Positions 8,012-16,243 of a DNA stretch of 64,000 nucleotides are shown here, piece by piece (the first letter of the stretch is position 1; every line of letters begins with the position of its first letter). The stretch comes from Pelosinus sp. UFO1 (lineage in GTDB: Bacteria; Bacillota; Negativicutes; DSM-13327). A model generated the notes under the pieces. That model had not been told where the DNA came from. It worked only from the letters and a program-made list of their open reading frames with translations, and searched no databases. The position numbers and the translations under genes are program-made. Location of the stretch: the NCBI RefSeq assembly GCF_000725345.1, contig NZ_CP008852.1, forward strand, positions 3,340,001 to 3,404,000. The letters run 5' to 3'.

Positions 8012-9433
8012 CTAAGGCAGGCCTGTCAGACTATAAATCCCTAAGCAAATAAATGCTACTGCTGGTTTCATTAATGTCAGCATAAATACATCATAGTAAG
8101 ATTCTTTGTGTGTCAAACCACATACAGCAATCAAGGTCACCAGCGCCCCGTTATGCGGAACCGTATCAGCCCCTCCAGATGCCAAACAAATAATACGATG
8201 TAATATTTCAGGCTGCATTCCAATGGATTGTGCCCAAGCTAGCCATTCATTCCCAAGCATCCCCAAAGCAATAGTTAATCCGCCTGAAGCAGAGCCAGTA
8301 ATTGCAGTCATAATATTAGTAGTAATAATTGCCGAGAACAGCGGGCCTTCTCCAATATTTAAATGCAGTAACGCATTCTTTATAATTTGAAATCCTGTTA
8401 AGCTGGCTATTACACTGCCGAAGGCATAACCGGAAGCGGTATTCAAAATAGCCATTATGGAAGAATAAGCACCGGAATTGATTGGCTTTATTATTCCCCC
8501 ACTTGCCGTCAATCTTTTGCGGCCGATAACGATTCCACTTAAACTACCAATCACTAAGGCAATATTAATTGACCAAATCGATTGGACTCTGTCCACACTT
8601 GGGCTTAACAAGGATAGTTTTAATGATTTCAAAGGTTCCAAACTTCCCGTATTCCAATGATAAGCCCAACTCCAGTGGAAAGGATTGCTCATAAACAAAT
8701 TAACACCTACAACAACTACCAAGGGCAAGGCCGAAATCGCCCAGTGTGGCAAGTTTTCTAAAATAGGTTCTGGTTCATTAACAGTGTGGCTTCCATAAGT
8801 TTCACCCTTTGCTGCAAGCCTCTTATGGCGATAACTAATCCAAGCCCATCCCAAAACAAAATACGCTACTGAACCAATCAAACCAGTCACCATTCCTGCC
8901 CACGTGGTAGTACCAAAAAAGGCAGTAGGAATTACATTCTGTATTTGCGGTGTACCTGGCAAGGCAATCATTGCATAAGTAAAAATCCCCATCCATAAGG
9001 TTGCTGGCAACAGCCTTTTGGGAATTCCAGCCTGACGAAACAAAATAGCTGAAAAAGGATACATAACAAAAGCAACAACAAATACGCTTAAACCGCCATA
9101 AGTTAAAGCCCCACATCCGAGTAGTACAGCCAAAATTGCTCTTTCTTTTCCCAAAGAAGATACAATCTTTGCCGCTACTGCAGTAGCCAAACCGCCATCT
9201 TCCATAATTTTAGCAAAAACAGCCCCCAGTAAGAATACTGGATAATACACCTTAATATATTCCGCTACCTTCGTCATATAAATTTCACTATAAACCGGCA
9301 TGAAAGCATAATCGCCTCCAATTGACGCAATAATAGCTAAAATCGGTGCAAAAAGTATAATAGAATAGCCACGATAAGCAAAGAACATTAATAAAACCAA
9401 GCTTAAAAGAATCATTGTAATTTCCACTGGCAT
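8012..9433 (-). CDS. GntP-family permease (gluconate / hydroxy-acid type)
   Basis: 473-aa integral membrane protein with about 12 predicted hydrophobic segments. It resembles the GntP/citrate-type proton symporters, for example the segments near residues 48-60 (PVFLLGAVFAKIMEDGG) and the C-terminal GSASGGLTIALGMLG and SGGADTVPHNGA. Members import gluconate, 3-hydroxybutyrate or related acids with protons. A GGAGATGCC ribosome binding site precedes the ATG, and a good sigma-A promoter lies at 9502-9530. The substrate is not predictable here; the gene is monocistronic between ptsG and a binding-protein gene. Confidence 0.8.
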   Translation of the reverse strand: MPVEITMILLSLVLLMFFAYRGYSIILFAPILAIIASIGGDYAFMPVYSEIYMTKVAEYIKVYYPVFLLGAVFAKIMEDGGLATAVAAKIVSSLGKERAILAVLLGCGALTYGGLSVFVVAFVMYPFSAILFRQAGIPKRLLPATLWMGIFTYAMIALPGTPQIQNVIPTAFFGTTTWAGMVTGLIGSVAYFVLGWAWISYRHKRLAAKGETYGSHTVNEPEPILENLPHWAISALPLVVVVGVNLFMSNPFHWSWAYHWNTGSLEPLKSLKLSLLSPSVDRVQSIWSINIALVIGSLSGIVIGRKRLTASGGIIKPINSGAYSSIMAILNTASGYAFGSVIASLTGFQIIKNALLHLNIGEGPLFSAIITTNIMTAITGSASGGLTIALGMLGNEWLAWAQSIGMQPEILHRIICLASGGADTVPHNGALVTLIAVCGLTHKESYYDVFMLTLMKPAVAFICLGIYSLTGLP

Positions 9434-9501
9434 CTCCTTAAAACAGTTACTTTTTCATTTATTGTTACATATAAGATAGCAGATAACTCTTTGACTCTCA
9501 T

Positions 9502-9530
9502 ATTGTAAGATGTTTTTGCCATAATTGCAA
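9502..9530 (-). promoter_or_regulatory. Sigma-A promoter of the GntP permease gene
   Basis: Minus strand TTGCAA, 17-base spacer, TACAAT, ending about 70 bases before the ATG at 9433. Confidence 0.6.
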
Positions 9531-9585
9531 TTCCTTACACATAGGGAAAACGTCCTAATCTTTATATCTAACTTATAGAAGAAGA

Positions 9586-9622
9586 AGAAGACTGCCGTGG
9601 CTACATGCCTCAGCAGTCTTCT
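9586..9622 (-). terminator. Intrinsic terminator after the binding-protein gene
   Basis: Arms AGAAGACTGC and GCAGTCTTCT, followed on the minus strand by a TTCTTCTTCT tract, 16 bases after the stop codon at 9638. Confidence 0.75.
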
Positions 9623-9637
9623 CTAACCCTATATGAA

Positions 9638-10807
9638 TTAAGGTTTAACTGTTTCTTTATATACTTGCTTGCCATTTTTCATTTCAATTATAACCGCACT
9701 CTTGATTGCATCATGAGTCGCATTTAACGTCAATGCACCTGTTACACCTTGGAAATCTTTTGTTGCAGCAAGGGCTTCACGAATTTTTTCTGAATCTGTG
9801 CTGTTAGCACGTTTGATAGCATCTACTAAAGCATAAGCTGCATCATATCCAAGAACAGCCATTGCATCTGGCACTTGACCATATTCTTTCTGGAAGGCAT
9901 CTAAGAAAGCTTTTGATTTAGGGCTGTTGTCTTCAACGGAATAGTGATTCGTAAAGAAAGTATTATTAAGAGCATCTGCTCCACCGATTTCAGCCAATTT
10001 AGGAGAGTCCCAGCCATCGCCACCAACAAATGGTACTGTGATACCAATCTCGCGGGCTTGTTTAATGATCTTACCAACTTCACCATAATAACCAGGTACA
10101 TAAATTACATCTGGATTGGTAGCTTTAATTTTTGTTAACACAGTTTTGAAATCTTGGTCATTTTGTAAGTAAGCTTCTTCGATAGCGACTGTACCACCAC
10201 CCTTAGTGAAGGCATCTTTAAAGAATTTAGATAATCCTTTGCTATAGTCACTGGAATTATCAATCATAATAGCAGCATTTTTAGCCTTTAAGGAATTTAA
10301 AACGAAATTAGCACCTACAGTTCCTTGGAAGGGATCAATGAAGCAAACACGGAAGGTATAGTTTTTTACTTTTCCAGAGTTTTCGTCTAAAGTCACTTTA
10401 GGGTTTGTTGTCGCAGCGGCAACGAATGGAATCTTATTTGCTTCTGCAACTGTAGAACCTGCAATACCGTTTGAGCTAGTTGTGAAACCAGTAACGGCAA
10501 TTACTTTATCTTGAGAAATAACTTTCGTCATAGCATTAGAGGATTCGGATGGTTCACCTTTGTTATCGGCAACAGCGATTTGAATTTGTTTGCCTAAGAC
10601 ACCACCATTGGCATTAATTTCTTTAAATGCTAATTTAGCACCATTCGCAGCAGCTGTACCAAAAGATGCAGTGCTTCCTGTCAATTCATATACAACACCA
10701 ATTTTAATATCTTTACTTGCACTTGAACCACATCCAGTTAACAGACCAGCGACTAAACTAGTACCAACAATTAGAGATAACCATTTCGCATTCATTTTTT
10801 TAAACAC
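9638..10807 (-). CDS. Leu/Ile/Val-type ABC substrate-binding lipoprotein
   Basis: 389 aa from the GTG at 10807, which follows GGGGGATTATT; an upstream in-frame start lacks a site. The N-terminus has a lipoprotein signal (hydrophobic SLIVGTSLVAGLL, then lipobox LLTGC). The mature part is a type I periplasmic binding protein: DIKIGVVYELTGSTASFG at the start of the fold, and VPFVGGDGWDSP and VLGYDAAYALVDAI later, as in LivJ/LivK. It would capture an amino acid or small acid in the periplasm. No permease or ATPase partner (LivHMGF) is nearby, so it must work with a transporter elsewhere. Promoter and leader hairpin are at 10959-10987 and 10892-10932. Confidence 0.88.
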   Translation of the reverse strand: MFKKMNAKWLSLIVGTSLVAGLLTGCGSSASKDIKIGVVYELTGSTASFGTAAANGAKLAFKEINANGGVLGKQIQIAVADNKGEPSESSNAMTKVISQDKVIAVTGFTTSSNGIAGSTVAEANKIPFVAAATTNPKVTLDENSGKVKNYTFRVCFIDPFQGTVGANFVLNSLKAKNAAIMIDNSSDYSKGLSKFFKDAFTKGGGTVAIEEAYLQNDQDFKTVLTKIKATNPDVIYVPGYYGEVGKIIKQAREIGITVPFVGGDGWDSPKLAEIGGADALNNTFFTNHYSVEDNSPKSKAFLDAFQKEYGQVPDAMAVLGYDAAYALVDAIKRANSTDSEKIREALAATKDFQGVTGALTLNATHDAIKSAVIIEMKNGKQVYKETVKP

Positions 10808-10891
10808 AATAATCCCCCTTTTTATTCCTATTATTTTTAAAATATTTTCTCCCAACCTCTTCCCTACCACCCCCACCAAGATATCGAAAAA

Positions 10892-10932
10892 GGTGCTTTA
10901 AACAAGAGATAATTATCCCTGTTTAAAGCACC
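10892..10932 (-). terminator. Leader hairpin (attenuator-like) ahead of the binding-protein gene
   Basis: Arms GGTGCTTTAAACA and TGTTTAAAGCACC followed by TTTTT on the minus strand. The inner loop is itself palindromic (GATAATTATC). Because the sigma-A promoter at 10959-10987 is upstream of it, the hairpin lies inside the 5' leader and would stop transcription unless bypassed. Confidence 0.6.
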
Positions 10933-10958
10933 ATTGCTTTAATCTGTATTTAATTTTC

Positions 10959-10987
10959 ATTATACCGTGCACTTCTCAACTTGACAA
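10959..10987 (-). promoter_or_regulatory. Sigma-A promoter of the binding-protein gene
   Basis: Minus strand TTGTCA, 17-base spacer, TATAAT: a strong match. The rest of the 309-base gap between the rocA stop and the binding-protein start is AT-rich, with a weak A/T hairpin near 10990-11025 that may end the rocA transcript. Confidence 0.75.
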
Positions 10988-11116
10988 GTGTTTTTTCTAA
11001 AAAAACATTTTTTATTTTTTAGAACATTTTAAATACTTTTTTTATGCTCGCACCGTGAAAATAGTAACATTCTTTTACTATATCATCTGAATTGATGCAT
11101 AAAATCTTTTTATATA

Positions 11117-12664
11117 TTATAGTTTTTCGCAGATGGATTTTGCTTGTAAAAACAACAGTAAATAATCAGCGCCACCAGCTTTTGAATCCGTTCCAGATAA
11201 GTTAAAGCCGCCAAAAGGATGAACACCTACTAATGCGCCAGTACATTTACGATTAAAATACAAGTTACCTACATGAAACTCACGACGTGCTTGTTCTAGT
11301 TTTGCACGATTCTTGGAGTATACCGCACCAGTAAGACCATATTCAGTGCCGTTAGCAATGGCTAGGGCATGATCAAAGTCATCTGCCGGGATAACAGCTA
11401 GTACTGGGCCAAAAATTTCTTCTTGGGAAATCCGCGCTTCCGGTGCAATGCCTGAAAACACAGTGGGTTCTATAAAGTAACCTTGTTTACCAGCTGTAGA
11501 TCCACCACATTCTAATTTTCCTTCTGTTTCGCCTATTTCAATATAACTTAGAATCTTTTTGTAGGAACTTTCATCAATTACAGGACCAATATTACTATCT
11601 GAACTGCTAGCAGCACCAATGCGAAGTGCCTTCGTTTTTTCAACTACTTTCGTTAACACTGCGTCGTAAACATCCCTCACAACAATTGCACGAGAGCAAG
11701 CAGAACATTTTTGTCCTTGAAAACCAAAAGCGGAGGCAACAATGCCAGCAGCAGCTTCTTCTATATCGGCTTCACTATCGACAATGATAGAATCTTTCCC
11801 CCCCATTTCAGCGACGACTCGTTTAATCCATTTTTGTCCTGGGGACAAATCTGCAGCTAATTTGTTAATACGGAGCCCAATTTCTTTGGAACCCGTAAAG
11901 TTGATAAAACGAACTTGCGCATGGGATACCAAATAATCGCCAATCGTTCCACCACTACCTGGAAGATAATTGACAACACCAGCAGGCAAAGATACTTCCT
12001 CCCAAAGCTCCATAAACTTAGCGGCAATTACAGGTGTAGAACTAGCAGGCTTCATAATCACTGTATTGCCTGCTACAATGGCAGCCGCAGTCATACCAGC
12101 TAGGATTGCCAATGGGAAATTCCATGGTGGAATGACAACGCCAACACCTAATGGGATATATGAACATTCATTCTGTTCTCCAGGATAAGGAGTGACTTCC
12201 ATCCCTTTTGCGTATTTATCCATCTGACGAGCATAGTACTCCATAAAATCAATGGCCTCAGCAGTATCAGCATCTGCTTCTGCCCAAGTTTTTCCTGCCT
12301 CTTCTACCAACCAAGCGGAAAACTCAAATTTACGTCTACGCAAAACTGCTGATGCTTTGAACAAATATAGAGAACGTTCCGCAGGGCAAACATATTGCCA
12401 GGAAGCGAAGGCTTGCTTAGCAGCTTCTACTGCTTTTTCAGCTAAATCTACATTGGCCCGAGCTACCGTACCAACAATATCAACAGTATTGGAAGGATTG
12501 ATAGACGTAATACGCGCTTCTGTGTTAATCTTTTCCCCACCAATCACCAAAGGATAATGAGCACCTTTTTCTAATTGTACCGCAGCCAATGCTTTCTCCA
12601 TAGCCGCTTTGTTTTCAGGGATACCAAAGTTGGTAAACGGTTCATTTTTGTATTCTGTAATCAT
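11117..12664 (-). CDS. rocA: L-glutamate gamma-semialdehyde (P5C) dehydrogenase
   Basis: 515-aa aldehyde dehydrogenase, the same length as B. subtilis RocA. It oxidises glutamate semialdehyde (from proline, arginine or ornithine) to glutamate with NAD. The general-base glutamate is E286 in AEMGGKD and the catalytic cysteine is C320 in GFQGQKCSACSRA, the P5CDH signature. IPPWNFPLAI and FTGSKEIG form the cofactor-binding region. It is the last gene of the sigma-54 operon beginning at 15965, 50 bases behind the flavoprotein beta-subunit gene. That context supports proline catabolism to glutamate by the operon. Confidence 0.93.
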   Translation of the reverse strand: MITEYKNEPFTNFGIPENKAAMEKALAAVQLEKGAHYPLVIGGEKINTEARITSINPSNTVDIVGTVARANVDLAEKAVEAAKQAFASWQYVCPAERSLYLFKASAVLRRRKFEFSAWLVEEAGKTWAEADADTAEAIDFMEYYARQMDKYAKGMEVTPYPGEQNECSYIPLGVGVVIPPWNFPLAILAGMTAAAIVAGNTVIMKPASSTPVIAAKFMELWEEVSLPAGVVNYLPGSGGTIGDYLVSHAQVRFINFTGSKEIGLRINKLAADLSPGQKWIKRVVAEMGGKDSIIVDSEADIEEAAAGIVASAFGFQGQKCSACSRAIVVRDVYDAVLTKVVEKTKALRIGAASSSDSNIGPVIDESSYKKILSYIEIGETEGKLECGGSTAGKQGYFIEPTVFSGIAPEARISQEEIFGPVLAVIPADDFDHALAIANGTEYGLTGAVYSKNRAKLEQARREFHVGNLYFNRKCTGALVGVHPFGGFNLSGTDSKAGGADYLLLFLQAKSICEKL

Positions 12665-12714
12665 GTAGTATTCCTCGCTTTCTTATTTTAAAATACCAGA
12701 CTATAATTATTTGA

Positions 12715-13863
12715 TTATACGACAGAAGGTTCTACAAACAGCTCGCCTCGTTCAAAACGCCCTGCATCAAACATTTGAATTGGGAATGCCGTTGGTTTAC
12801 CCACTATCATTTCAGCCATCAATTGTCCTGTAATCGGTGAAATCATGAAACCATGCCCACTGAATCCTGCCGCAGTATAAAAACGCTGCAATTGTGGACT
12901 ATTACCAAGTATAGGAGTACGATCAGGACACATGTCATATAAACCAGCCCACTGCCTGACAATATTTAGCCCCGCTAAGGGAGGTAATATTTCCACCACT
13001 CGTTCTACCATATCACGTAAAAACTGCCAACTGGAATTGATATCGTATCCTTCTGGTTCGTTCGGATGACCAATTCCCATAATAAAGCTGCCATGAGGAC
13101 TTTGTTGACAATATAAGTTATGATAAAAACTCATTACCATGGGTCCCATAGTAGGTTCTACAGGCTCTGTTACTAAAATTTCATGACGTTCTGGAAAGAT
13201 TGGTAGTTCCACGCCAACCATACGGCCTACTTCTTTGGCATATCCTCCTGCCGCATTGACAACTGTATCTGTTTGAATATCCCCTTGGTTTGTACGGACG
13301 GACACAATCTTGCCATTTTCCGTTACAATTCCTAATACCTGTGTATTTGTATAAATTTCAACCTGTAGTTTTTTTGCAGCTTGGGCATAGGCTTCCGTTA
13401 CTTTGAAAGGGTTACAATGACCATCTTCCGCGCAATAAGTAGCACCAAGCATTCCTTTTGTATTTAGGAAGGGCACAATCTCTAGGGACTCTTCGGGTGT
13501 TACCCACTTTGCTGGAATAGCAAGGGAATTTTGCAGAACTAAATTTTGTTTAAACTGTTCTGCCATCTTTTCAGAATAAGCTGGCATAAGATACCCGTTT
13601 TGCGTAAATTCAATATCTACATCTACATTGAGTAATTCAGGCAAATGGGATAACATTTTGACGCTTTCTCTCGATAATAGGCAATTGGTCTCCGTTCCCC
13701 ACTGCATTCGCATGCCTGCACCACAACGGCCAGTAGATCCACTCGCTAGGTAGTTTTTCTCCAATACCACGACTTTTCCCGCCCCTAATTTGGCTAGGTT
13801 ATAGGCCGTAGAGCAACCAACAACACCACCACCAATAACAACAACATCTGCCGACTTAATCAT
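12715..13863 (-). CDS. FAD-dependent proline-dehydrogenase-like beta subunit
   Basis: 382-aa DAO-family flavoprotein. The N-terminal dinucleotide fold is VVVIGGGVVGCSTAYNLAK (about residues 7-25), followed by STGRCGAGMR. The C-terminus has AGFSGHGFMISPITG (about 333-347), typical of sarcosine oxidase beta and of the catalytic beta subunit (PdhB) of multi-subunit proline dehydrogenases. It would oxidise the C-N bond of an imino or amino acid. The gene overlaps the BFD-domain gene by 8 bases and precedes rocA. Alternatives are D-hydroxyproline, sarcosine or hydrogen-cyanide-synthase-type enzymes; rocA next door favours proline. Confidence 0.82.
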   Translation of the reverse strand: MIKSADVVVIGGGVVGCSTAYNLAKLGAGKVVVLEKNYLASGSTGRCGAGMRMQWGTETNCLLSRESVKMLSHLPELLNVDVDIEFTQNGYLMPAYSEKMAEQFKQNLVLQNSLAIPAKWVTPEESLEIVPFLNTKGMLGATYCAEDGHCNPFKVTEAYAQAAKKLQVEIYTNTQVLGIVTENGKIVSVRTNQGDIQTDTVVNAAGGYAKEVGRMVGVELPIFPERHEILVTEPVEPTMGPMVMSFYHNLYCQQSPHGSFIMGIGHPNEPEGYDINSSWQFLRDMVERVVEILPPLAGLNIVRQWAGLYDMCPDRTPILGNSPQLQRFYTAAGFSGHGFMISPITGQLMAEMIVGKPTAFPIQMFDAGRFERGELFVEPSVV

Positions 13864-14137
13864 GTTTTTCCCCTCCTAACAAAGAAGCCATTTTAATCGG
13901 TAAGGTAGAGGGGCGGAATTTTGCCAAAGGAATTTCAGAAATGGGTTTTCCTGTTGCCTTAGCAATTTCGTTGGCAATGAGAGGAGCGCAGGTTCTTCCC
14001 TGGCAAGGCCCCATGCCAGCGCGACAGGCCCGTTTAATTTCTTCTATAGTGTGTTTTCCTAGTGCAATTTGTTCTCTTATTTCCCCTAATGTTATATCTT
14101 CACAACGACAGATAGTAATATCATTTTGCTCCATCAC
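13856..14137 (-). CDS. BFD-like [2Fe-2S] subunit of the flavoprotein complex
   Basis: 93 aa. Cysteines C10 and C12 (ICRCEDITLGEI) and C38, C45 and C50 (CRAGMGPCQGRTC) fit the bacterioferritin-associated-ferredoxin-like [2Fe-2S] domain. In larger sarcosine and proline dehydrogenases this domain is often fused to the alpha subunit; here it is a separate gene, as in the small subunits of the Thermococcus-type complexes. It overlaps both neighbours (17 and 8 bases), implying translational coupling. Likely role: electron transfer between the flavin subunits. Confidence 0.85.
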   Translation of the reverse strand: MMEQNDITICRCEDITLGEIREQIALGKHTIEEIKRACRAGMGPCQGRTCAPLIANEIAKATGKPISEIPLAKFRPSTLPIKMASLLGGEKHD

Positions 14138-14573
14138 GTTCCTCCTTTCTCAGGCGAATGCTACGAACCTCCATAGCTAACTCCTGAGGTACAGATAACC
14201 AAATAATATTTGTTTTATTTGGTGAGTTCTGCACACGAATGACTTGAGCACTGCCTACACACTCGCCTTGACGATTTAATGCATCCACCTCTTCCTTAGC
14301 ACTGGGCAAAGGAGAAAACTCATAAGGGATTTTGACTAAGGCAACTTCTTTACCATAGGTATAATCTACTACGAAAATTGATAATCCTGGGCAATGGGTC
14401 ATACAGATACCACAACCATTGCAAAGTTCTTCATTTAAAGAAGGACAATCATTTATTTCTTTCACCGTAATGGCTCCTCGCGGACAAGCATCGGCGCAGG
14501 GATTACAGGGAATTTGCTGCAAACATTCAAACAAGGCAACTGGACCTTCAGCAAACCGTTCTTTTGATGGCAT
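14121..14573 (-). CDS. Ferredoxin-type iron-sulfur subunit
   Basis: 150 aa. Two cysteine clusters are visible: CNPCADACP (C23, C26, C30) and CNGCGICMTHCP (C51, C54, C57, C61), consistent with one or two [4Fe-4S] centres. The remaining roughly 85 residues contain no recognised domain. It sits one base after the alpha-subunit stop codon and overlaps the next gene. It probably carries electrons from the flavoproteins to the cell's electron carriers. Confidence 0.82.
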   Translation of the reverse strand: MPSKERFAEGPVALFECLQQIPCNPCADACPRGAITVKEINDCPSLNEELCNGCGICMTHCPGLSIFVVDYTYGKEVALVKIPYEFSPLPSAKEEVDALNRQGECVGSAQVIRVQNSPNKTNIIWLSVPQELAMEVRSIRLRKEERDGAK

Positions 14574-14574
14574 T

Positions 14575-15663
14575 CTATCCGACCTCCTCTAAGACAACTT
14601 TGCTAAGTCCATTACATATTTTCACACTTGCAGGGCCAGACCGTAGAGCACTTAATTGAGATTTTGCTTCTTGAAGGTCCTTCAAAAACGTAGTAGTTGT
14701 ATAGCCTAGAGCTGACGCAACGTAAAGTCCTGCTATTTTTCCTTCTACCATAGCCGCCGAGGCTTCTTCCACACCAGAAACATCACCTGCAACATAAATA
14801 TTCTCGTGAGTCGTTCTCATATTTGCATCCCGCAAAGGCACATAGCCACCTAACTCTCCTGCATACTTCATCTTACAGCCAGCCTGCCACAATAATTCTG
14901 TCAAGGGACTTAAGCCAACAGCTAGGCAAAGTCCATCTACAGGAATATATTGATCACTTCCCTCAATTGGTTGCCAATTTTCGTCTAGTTTGCAAATGGT
15001 AACGCCTTCTAAATAAGAATCGCCGTGAGCTGATTTCACAGAATGAGAAGTATAAATTGGTACGCCATGACGTTTTAACTTAGCGGCATGAACTTGATAC
15101 CCACCTACTTGAGGCGCTGCTTCTACGATACCTGCTACCTCAACACCTGCCTGCAATAGTTGATAGGCAACAATTACACCAATGTTTCCTGCTCCTACCA
15201 TTAATAATCGTTTGCCTGGTATAACACCATGTACGTTCATTAAGGTCTGCACTGCCCCTGCACCATAAATACCTGGTAGATCATTATTAGGAAATGCCAT
15301 TGTTTTTTCCGAAGCACCTGTTGCAATAATGATTTTCTTTGGCTTTACAGTGCAGAATGCACCTTCATGAGAAATGGTAACAACTCCGTCAGGATAAATT
15401 CCAAGTACTGCTGCATTCTTCCAAAGTGTTATATTTGAACATTCTTGACTTGAACTAATTAACTTATTTGCTATATCGATTCCTCGTTCACCAGCAAATT
15501 CAGCTTTTGAACCAAAAAACTTATGCGTTTGTTTGATGAGCTGCCCACCTAAGCGATCGGCCCTTTCTACTAAAAGTACCTTTGCCCCAGCTTCTGCAGC
15601 ATGGATGGCTGCCATTAAACCAGCAGGACCAGCACCAACCACTAGTATTTCTGTAGTGATCAT
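14575..15663 (-). CDS. NAD(P)/FAD-dependent oxidoreductase, alpha subunit of the proline-dehydrogenase-like complex
   Basis: 362 aa with two Rossmann motifs: LVVGAGPAGLMAAIHAAEAG near residues 7-26 for FAD, and LLMVGAGNIGVIVAYQLLQAG near 155-175 for a second nucleotide. The YVAGDVSGVEEA segment near 291-302 closes the FAD site, as in thioredoxin-reductase-like proteins. This matches the alpha (PdhA/HcnB-like) subunit, lacking the terminal ferredoxin domains that are separate genes here. It overlaps the [2Fe-2S] gene upstream by 4 bases. The electron acceptor is unknown. Confidence 0.82.
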   Translation of the reverse strand: MITTEILVVGAGPAGLMAAIHAAEAGAKVLLVERADRLGGQLIKQTHKFFGSKAEFAGERGIDIANKLISSSQECSNITLWKNAAVLGIYPDGVVTISHEGAFCTVKPKKIIIATGASEKTMAFPNNDLPGIYGAGAVQTLMNVHGVIPGKRLLMVGAGNIGVIVAYQLLQAGVEVAGIVEAAPQVGGYQVHAAKLKRHGVPIYTSHSVKSAHGDSYLEGVTICKLDENWQPIEGSDQYIPVDGLCLAVGLSPLTELLWQAGCKMKYAGELGGYVPLRDANMRTTHENIYVAGDVSGVEEASAAMVEGKIAGLYVASALGYTTTTFLKDLQEAKSQLSALRSGPASVKICNGLSKVVLEEVG

Positions 15664-15965
15664 AGTATCTTCCCCTTCCCTTCTTGCGTCTCAACAGCCA
15701 TACCAGCACGAAGGGGTTCGACACAAACTCGTACATTTGGAATTTTATCTACAGTCATTAAACAAGAAGAACAGTTTCCAATCGCACAAAAAAGACCACG
15801 AGGACGATGACGTTCATGACTATGACGCAATACCTTTATATCAGCCGCATGTAATGCAGCAGCAATAGGCTCTCCCTCTACTCCTTCTAACCTTTGACCA
15901 TTTAAGGTGAAGGAAACCATGGTTTGTTGTGGAAATGTCAAAATTGGATGGTTGACAATTCTCAT
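15660..15965 (-). CDS. [2Fe-2S]-binding subunit (sarcosine oxidase alpha N-terminal type)
   Basis: 101 aa. Plant-type ferredoxin ligands: C60, C65 and C68 (FCAIGNCSSC) and C81. It resembles the N-terminal [2Fe-2S] domain of heterotetrameric sarcosine oxidase alpha and the small gamma subunit of hydroxyproline/proline dehydrogenases. It is the first gene of the operon; GCAGGAGGTG precedes the ATG and the sigma-54 promoter lies only about 28 bases upstream. The five subunit genes are tightly overlapping, so they very likely make one membrane-peripheral or cytoplasmic complex. Confidence 0.83.
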   Translation of the reverse strand: MRIVNHPILTFPQQTMVSFTLNGQRLEGVEGEPIAAALHAADIKVLRHSHERHRPRGLFCAIGNCSSCLMTVDKIPNVRVCVEPLRAGMAVETQEGKGKIL

Positions 15966-15992
15966 AGTTAAACACCTCCTGCCTTAAACTAT

Positions 15993-16009
15993 TGCAACAA
16001 CCGTGCCAA
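15993..16009 (-). promoter_or_regulatory. Sigma-54 promoter of the proline-catabolism operon
   Basis: Minus strand TTGGCACGGTTGTTGCA, an exact match to the -24/-12 RpoN consensus TTGGCACG-N4-TTGCA. Transcription would start near 15982, directly before the ribosome binding site. Confidence 0.92.
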
Positions 16010-16066
16010 CTATATAAAAACATTTATTTTTTTGACACACACTACTGTAATTTATAAATAAAAAAA

Positions 16067-16108
16067 GCCTCTACATCCTTTAAAATCAATATTTTAAAAG
16101 ATACAGAG
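16067..16108 (-). terminator. Intrinsic terminator after the RocR-like activator gene
   Basis: 20-base arms (G-U pairs allowed; GCCTCTGTATCTTTTAAAAT on the minus strand) followed by TTTTTTT. It separates the activator gene from the sigma-54 operon. Confidence 0.85.
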
Positions 16109-16225
16109 GCGTTTGGAAAAATAAATCTACAGACATAAATAATAGTAATAAAAGCTTTCTTGTTTACTTGAATAATACCTTCCTGCTTTTCGGTTCTCCC
16201 AAACTTTATCTAAGCGTTGACGATA

Positions 16226-16243
16226 GTGTCAGTTTATTGACAC
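16226..16243. promoter_or_regulatory. Upstream activator site, inverted repeat
   Basis: GTGTCAGTTTATTGACAC, perfect 6-base arms around a 6-base spacer. It overlaps the last codons of the activator gene and lies about 217 bases upstream of the sigma-54 promoter. An identical-arm copy is at 17786-17803, ahead of the activator gene, so this is very likely the activator's binding site. Confidence 0.8.

Noticed and set aside
8835-9116. 93-codon minus-strand frame inside the GntP permease gene
   Set aside because: Shadow of the permease in another frame; composition (runs of C, W and F) is not protein-like.
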